The translations under genes and the position numbers were made by a program. A stretch of 64,000 nt of DNA from Pedobacter cryoconitis (GTDB taxonomy: Bacteria > Bacteroidota > Bacteroidia > Sphingobacteriales > Sphingobacteriaceae), in assembly GCF_003259615.1 (NCBI RefSeq), contig NZ_QLLR01000030.1, positions 1 to 64,000 on the forward strand, written 5' to 3'. Shown here one piece after another: positions 60,079-64,000 of the stretch (its first letter is position 1; every line of letters starts with the position of its first letter). The notes beneath the pieces are model-generated. The model was not told the origin of the DNA. It made no database searches and worked only from the letters and a program-made list of their open reading frames with translations.

Positions 60079-62544
60079 TTAAAGATTCGTAAAAGCAGCT
60101 GGTAAACCATCTGACTGGACAGCAACGACACTTTTTCCTTTATTTAATTTCACTTTGATAATTGCACGTCCGTTATAAGCTTGTACTTTTCTTGATCCTG
60201 ATGAGGTTCCTAAATCGTCTATAAGTTTACCTTCTCCTGCTAAAGAAAAGTTAATCCAGTTGACAGCATCCAGGCATTGTACATCTTTATCGTCATATAA
60301 CTTCACTTCTACGGTTGCTATATCATCTTGCTGGTCAATTTTAGTCAGGGTCAGTTTTACTGGTTTAGTCCATTTTTCAGTTTGATAATAGAACTTAATC
60401 TCATCTTTCACTGTTGCTTTCCCTTTTTTAGCAATCACAGTTACCACATTTTCTCCTTTCACAAATGGAAGATTCCAGCGCAAGCCGGCAGCAGGAAAAT
60501 CCTGACTATCTCTTTTCTTAACGCCAAAGCTTTTACCATTCAAAAATAGCTCAGCTTCTGTACAGTTGGAATAGACTTTGACCATTTTTTCTTCGCCCGG
60601 TTCTCCCCATCTTACTGGCCAGGTATGCCCGTAAATATGCACCATCGGCTGCTTCGTCCAATAAGACTGAAAAACATAAAAAGCTTCTTTTTTAGTCAAA
60701 TCTCTTTCTACAACACCTTTCTGGTTCATGTAAGGCACCGGATTATCTGGTCTTACTGGCGTAGAAAAATCTTTAAAGGGCCAATACGCAGTACCACTTA
60801 ACCAAGGCATGGTTTCCTGCTCTTTCAAATGCCAGTCTACCAGGTTAACCAGGTAAGATTCACTCCAATCTCCGTCCTTTGAAATCCGGGCCGCACCACC
60901 AAATAAGGAAGCGTCTCCTGCCCGTTCGTCAGCGCCAAGTCCGGTTTTTATTTTACTTAATGCTTTATCAGGGTTCTCAGAATGACGCATGGCATGGCTG
61001 TCCCCACCCCATTCTACGTGGATAAAGCGCTTTACTTTTTTAAATTCTTCTTCAGAAACGGCTTTGTAATCGGTATAGTTACCACGGTACCAGCCTGCCC
61101 AGATGGAAGGTGAATAAACATCTACAATATCGCTGCAGAAATCGCATCGCCTGATGGCTGTTAAACGGGAATTATCCAATTGATGAGAAAGATCATTTAG
61201 TTCTTTCATGAAAACCCTGATTTTTTGCTTGTCAAATTCAGGAAAGTCACCTGGCCAGTCATTTTCATTTCCCATTCCCCAGAGAATAACTGAAGCGTGG
61301 TTATAATGTTGTTCGATCATGTTGGTGAGCATCCGGCGGGCCTGTTCTTTGTAAACATCCCCTCCTAAACCTCCACGGCACCAGGGAATTTCTTCCCACA
61401 CCATAATTCCAAGGCTATCACATAGATTTAAAACAATGCGGGATTGCTGATAATGTGCCAGACGGATGAAATTAATGCCCATATCTTTCATCATGACCAT
61501 TTCTTCCCGAATCGTATTTTCTGTCATTGCAGCTGCTACTCCTGCGTGATCTTCATGGCGATGCGTTCCTCTAAGTAATAAACGTTTTCCGTTCAGCAGG
61601 AAAGGTCCTTTTTCAACAAACTCAAAGTTTCTGAAGCCGACTTTTTCTATTCCTTTAGCTATACCAGCGGAGGAATGGATTTCATATTGCAGGGTATACA
61701 ATAAGGGCCGATCTGTTGACCACAATACAGGTTTTTTCACCTGGAGTTCCCATAACCCAGTATCATTTGATAAGCTATTTAATTGCTTTTCTGTTTTGGC
61801 GACAACCTTACCTGCGGGATCAACCAATTTCAGTACAACATTTGCTGCACTGATGCCTATTGGGTTATAGAACCTGGTGCTCACCGTGAGTTTACCAGAT
61901 TTTCCGGCTGCATCAACTTCAGCTTTAGCAAAGAGTTTATCAGCTGAAAGAGCCGGAGTATAAACCAGATTCAAATAGCGATAAATCCCTCCATAAACAT
62001 TAAAATCGGAAAGATCTGAGGGTATCATTTCCAGATCTCTTGAATTATCGGTACGAACGGAAACCGGGATTTTACCTTTGAATTGTTTTCGGTAAACTTC
62101 CGTTTTTTTGAAAGCTTCAATGGCATCCGTAACGTCAACCATCCATTCATCATAGCCACCTACATGTGAGCCGACTTTTGTCGTATAAACATAAACTTCT
62201 GTTTTCTGCCCCGCGCCTTCAAAATGTAGTAACGTACGTCCTTTTTGATAAGGATTATTGACATCAATAGTAGTACGGTACCACGATGGCCCCTGGTAAT
62301 AATTCACATCAGGATCAACGGCATCGGTAGCGTTGACACAATGAGGTAAGGTGACTGATTGCCAAAGTGGTACACTCTCCGGGTTTCCTTTACCCACCGG
62401 GCGAACGGCCTCCCAGATTCCACCTAAGTCTTGTTTTACAAATTCCCAATTCTGATTTAAACGTTTTGATTCCTGTGCCTCTGCCGGACGAAGTCCAAGC
62501 AGAGCTCCAAGAATAACTAACACACAAAAATATCTGATCATCAT
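60079..62544 (-). CDS. GH2 family glycoside hydrolase
   Basis: An 821-residue exported GH2 enzyme: signal peptide (ending PAEAQ), N-terminal sugar-binding beta domain (WYRTTIDVNNPYQKG), immunoglobulin-like domain, TIM barrel (FLLNGKRLLLRGTHRHEDH) with acid/base Glu in LWGMGNENDWPG and nucleophile Glu in FIHVEWGGDS, and C-terminal beta domains with FLNGKSFG. Activities in the family include beta-galactosidase, beta-glucuronidase and beta-mannosidase. The ATG overlaps the upstream GH2 stop by 1 base. Confidence 0.9.
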   Translation of the reverse strand: MMIRYFCVLVILGALLGLRPAEAQESKRLNQNWEFVKQDLGGIWEAVRPVGKGNPESVPLWQSVTLPHCVNATDAVDPDVNYYQGPSWYRTTIDVNNPYQKGRTLLHFEGAGQKTEVYVYTTKVGSHVGGYDEWMVDVTDAIEAFKKTEVYRKQFKGKIPVSVRTDNSRDLEMIPSDLSDFNVYGGIYRYLNLVYTPALSADKLFAKAEVDAAGKSGKLTVSTRFYNPIGISAANVVLKLVDPAGKVVAKTEKQLNSLSNDTGLWELQVKKPVLWSTDRPLLYTLQYEIHSSAGIAKGIEKVGFRNFEFVEKGPFLLNGKRLLLRGTHRHEDHAGVAAAMTENTIREEMVMMKDMGINFIRLAHYQQSRIVLNLCDSLGIMVWEEIPWCRGGLGGDVYKEQARRMLTNMIEQHYNHASVILWGMGNENDWPGDFPEFDKQKIRVFMKELNDLSHQLDNSRLTAIRRCDFCSDIVDVYSPSIWAGWYRGNYTDYKAVSEEEFKKVKRFIHVEWGGDSHAMRHSENPDKALSKIKTGLGADERAGDASLFGGAARISKDGDWSESYLVNLVDWHLKEQETMPWLSGTAYWPFKDFSTPVRPDNPVPYMNQKGVVERDLTKKEAFYVFQSYWTKQPMVHIYGHTWPVRWGEPGEEKMVKVYSNCTEAELFLNGKSFGVKKRDSQDFPAAGLRWNLPFVKGENVVTVIAKKGKATVKDEIKFYYQTEKWTKPVKLTLTKIDQQDDIATVEVKLYDDKDVQCLDAVNWINFSLAGEGKLIDDLGTSSGSRKVQAYNGRAIIKVKLNKGKSVVAVQSDGLPAAFTNL

Positions 62545-64000
62545 TAATATATTTTTCTAAGCCCTAAAGCATTTAATACGGGTACACCTTCTATGGTCTT
62601 AAAGTCTAAAGTGATTCCTTTTCCACCTTGTACGGTAATCCTGGTCCTTTTCTTTACCGCTGTAGTATAGCCATAATCTGCTGCGAGGTTCAGGTTTTCC
62701 AGAAAGGTTTCTCCGTTAACACTTACTTTAAATATGCGTTGTTTGACTACTTCTTTTTGATGGTTATTATCTAAGTTATAAGCTAAAGCCTCTTTAGTTA
62801 CGCCACCAATTAGTTCAGCGAAGTACAGAGAAAGCTCATATTCACCATCAGGCACGTCTAATTTGAATTGTTCAATTCCAACCTGCTGTGTTTGATAAAC
62901 GGGGTCGCTATCAGTTTCCAGAATATTCTTATCACTTCCGTAAGACATTCTGTTGTTGGTCCCTTTAAAGGCTTCCCCACCTATATATCCCCAGCTGCCT
63001 TTTTTATAGGGCTGATCTGGCATCCAGATTTGATGTGTGGTTTCATCGATATAAAAGCGTTTTGCGCCCAATAAAACATTCATTTCTTTAAATGGAACAT
63101 GCTGATCTGAGAATTTAAAAGGCTGCAGGGTAAAATCAACGTCAAGTTCATCACTGTGGGCTCCTGAGGTCACTTTCAGCTGATTGGAGCCATTCACAAA
63201 CGGAACTTCCCAAGAACAAACGTGATCCACAGCATCTTTAACGCCTAAACTTTGTCCATTGATAAATAACTCAGCAGTTTTCAGATTTGTAGTCACCTGA
63301 ATGGGCTGGGCAGCATATGATTTAGAAGAGTCAGCAGTCCCTGTTCTGATTTTCCACGTCCCTGAAGCTATTTTAAGGAATGGATTTTTCAGCAGATAGG
63401 CCTGATAAAGTAAATAAATATCTTTGGGTTCACGGCCTAAAGTCAGCAGTCCTTTATTGTTAATATGAGGCATGGTTTCTTCGCGGGTTTCAGAATTAAA
63501 ATCGGCTAAGTTCCAAACCATGGCACCACTTACAAAAGGTCTTTTGATAATATCATTTAAATAAACCTGGTTAAATTTGATAGCGTATTCAACACTTTTA
63601 TCAAATCTGACAGGTATAAAGGAACGGATACGCGGATCTGCATCTGCTCCGTATTCCGTAACCAGCATGGGTTTGCCGGCCAATTCCTGATGGTGACGGT
63701 CCAGGAATTTACCAAAGTCTTCAATATTACCTGAATACCAGCCAGAGTAAAGGTTCCATCCCACTATCATTGGGATTTGAGTTAACCCTATTTTATGATA
63801 GGCATCAAAGGAACCATGATTGGCTATCATTGTATATCTTGAAGGATCTTCTTTTCTGGTTAAGCTATCCAGTGTTTGCGCAAGGGTAACGATATGTTTA
63901 AAATAAGCTGCTTGCCTGGGTTTATCATCTGCAAATTTAGGACGCAATAAAATCTCATTCATATAAGCCCAGATCACCACACTTGGATGGTTAAAGTTCT
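62544..64000 (-). CDS. GH2 glycoside hydrolase with malectin domain (partial)
   Basis: The frame is open to the right edge, so the N-terminus and start lie outside the window; 485 residues are visible. NHPSVVIWAYMNE carries the GH2 acid/base Glu and LVTEYGADADP the nucleophile. After the barrel come beta domains (AELFINGQSLG) and a C-terminal malectin-like carbohydrate-binding domain (FYIDETTHQIWMPDQP; YELSLYFAEL; GKGITLDFKTIEGVPVLNALG). It is the first visible gene of the polysaccharide operon and is coupled to the next GH2 gene by a 1-base overlap. Confidence 0.88.
   Translation of the reverse strand, partial: NFNHPSVVIWAYMNEILLRPKFADDKPRQAAYFKHIVTLAQTLDSLTRKEDPSRYTMIANHGSFDAYHKIGLTQIPMIVGWNLYSGWYSGNIEDFGKFLDRHHQELAGKPMLVTEYGADADPRIRSFIPVRFDKSVEYAIKFNQVYLNDIIKRPFVSGAMVWNLADFNSETREETMPHINNKGLLTLGREPKDIYLLYQAYLLKNPFLKIASGTWKIRTGTADSSKSYAAQPIQVTTNLKTAELFINGQSLGVKDAVDHVCSWEVPFVNGSNQLKVTSGAHSDELDVDFTLQPFKFSDQHVPFKEMNVLLGAKRFYIDETTHQIWMPDQPYKKGSWGYIGGEAFKGTNNRMSYGSDKNILETDSDPVYQTQQVGIEQFKLDVPDGEYELSLYFAELIGGVTKEALAYNLDNNHQKEVVKQRIFKVSVNGETFLENLNLAADYGYTTAVKKRTRITVQGGKGITLDFKTIEGVPVLNALGLRKIY

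Overview
The window looks like chromosomal DNA from an AT-rich Bacteroidota, most likely a Pedobacter-like member of the Sphingobacteriaceae. The evidence is the family mix: two TonB-dependent receptors of the OMP_b-brl_3 type, several AraC regulators (two with a multi-pass membrane N-terminus), SMP-30/royal-jelly-type and GH88/GH2 enzymes, and DUF4385, DUF4287, DUF3606, DUF1543 and DUF6493 proteins. This assignment is inference from remembered families; no database was searched. No rRNA, tRNA, CRISPR array, integrase or transposase was seen.

Layout. 1-2.5 kb: a MNT-type nucleotidyltransferase, then a divergent DNA-repair pair (UDG-superfamily protein and YcaQ-type glycosylase). 2.5-8.5 kb: an AraC-SDR-NAD(P)-binding operon, a periplasmic serine hydrolase with a membrane-bound AraC regulator, and a cupin-type AraC regulator divergent from an amidohydrolase / VOC / royal-jelly-protein / aldo-keto reductase operon (8.6-12.6 kb). 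12.7-26.3 kb: stress and housekeeping accessory genes: RibD-like reductase, DUF4385, two DJ-1/PfpI proteins, an SF2 helicase with DUF3606, oleate hydratase, beta-carbonic anhydrase, a frameshifted PAS gene, a tight FAD-protein/DUF1543/HD-hydrolase operon, and a large multi-PAS histidine kinase. 26.4-32.4 kb: GH128-like lipoprotein, secreted adenosine deaminase, GNAT, CPBP protease, esterase, SRPBCC and DUF1349 proteins. 32.4-38.3 kb: LuxR-type regulator, TonB receptor divergent from a two-component system, and an orphan Imm22 immunity protein. 38.4-42.4 kb: a LodA-like quinoprotein oxidase, its broken LodB-like partner and a LuxR regulator. 42.7-48.5 kb: HEAT-like protein, second TonB receptor with an AraC regulator, and an aldo-keto reductase divergent from HxlR. 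48.5-53.5 kb: a three-gene operon (SUFU-ankyrin protein, DUF6493, SWIM). 53.5-57.4 kb: a candidate 29-residue membrane peptide, a serine hydrolase with a TPR tail, a Na+/H+ antiporter remnant, GNAT, DUF4287 and a TPR protein. 57.5-64 kb: an operon for uronic-acid-containing polysaccharide (GH2-malectin, GH2, alginate-lyase family, GH88) that runs off the right edge.

The most interesting points are the SUFU-ankyrin/DUF6493/SWIM operon (conflict- or immunity-flavoured and undescribed as a unit as far as I know), the intact lodA-like gene beside a doubly damaged lodB-like gene, the tiny membrane-peptide gene with its own terminator, and a series of short phased direct repeats (10, 13, 19, 21, 22 and 23 bp periods) in front of or beside regulator-linked genes. 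Convergent gene pairs are repeatedly separated either by nothing or by one bidirectional hairpin.
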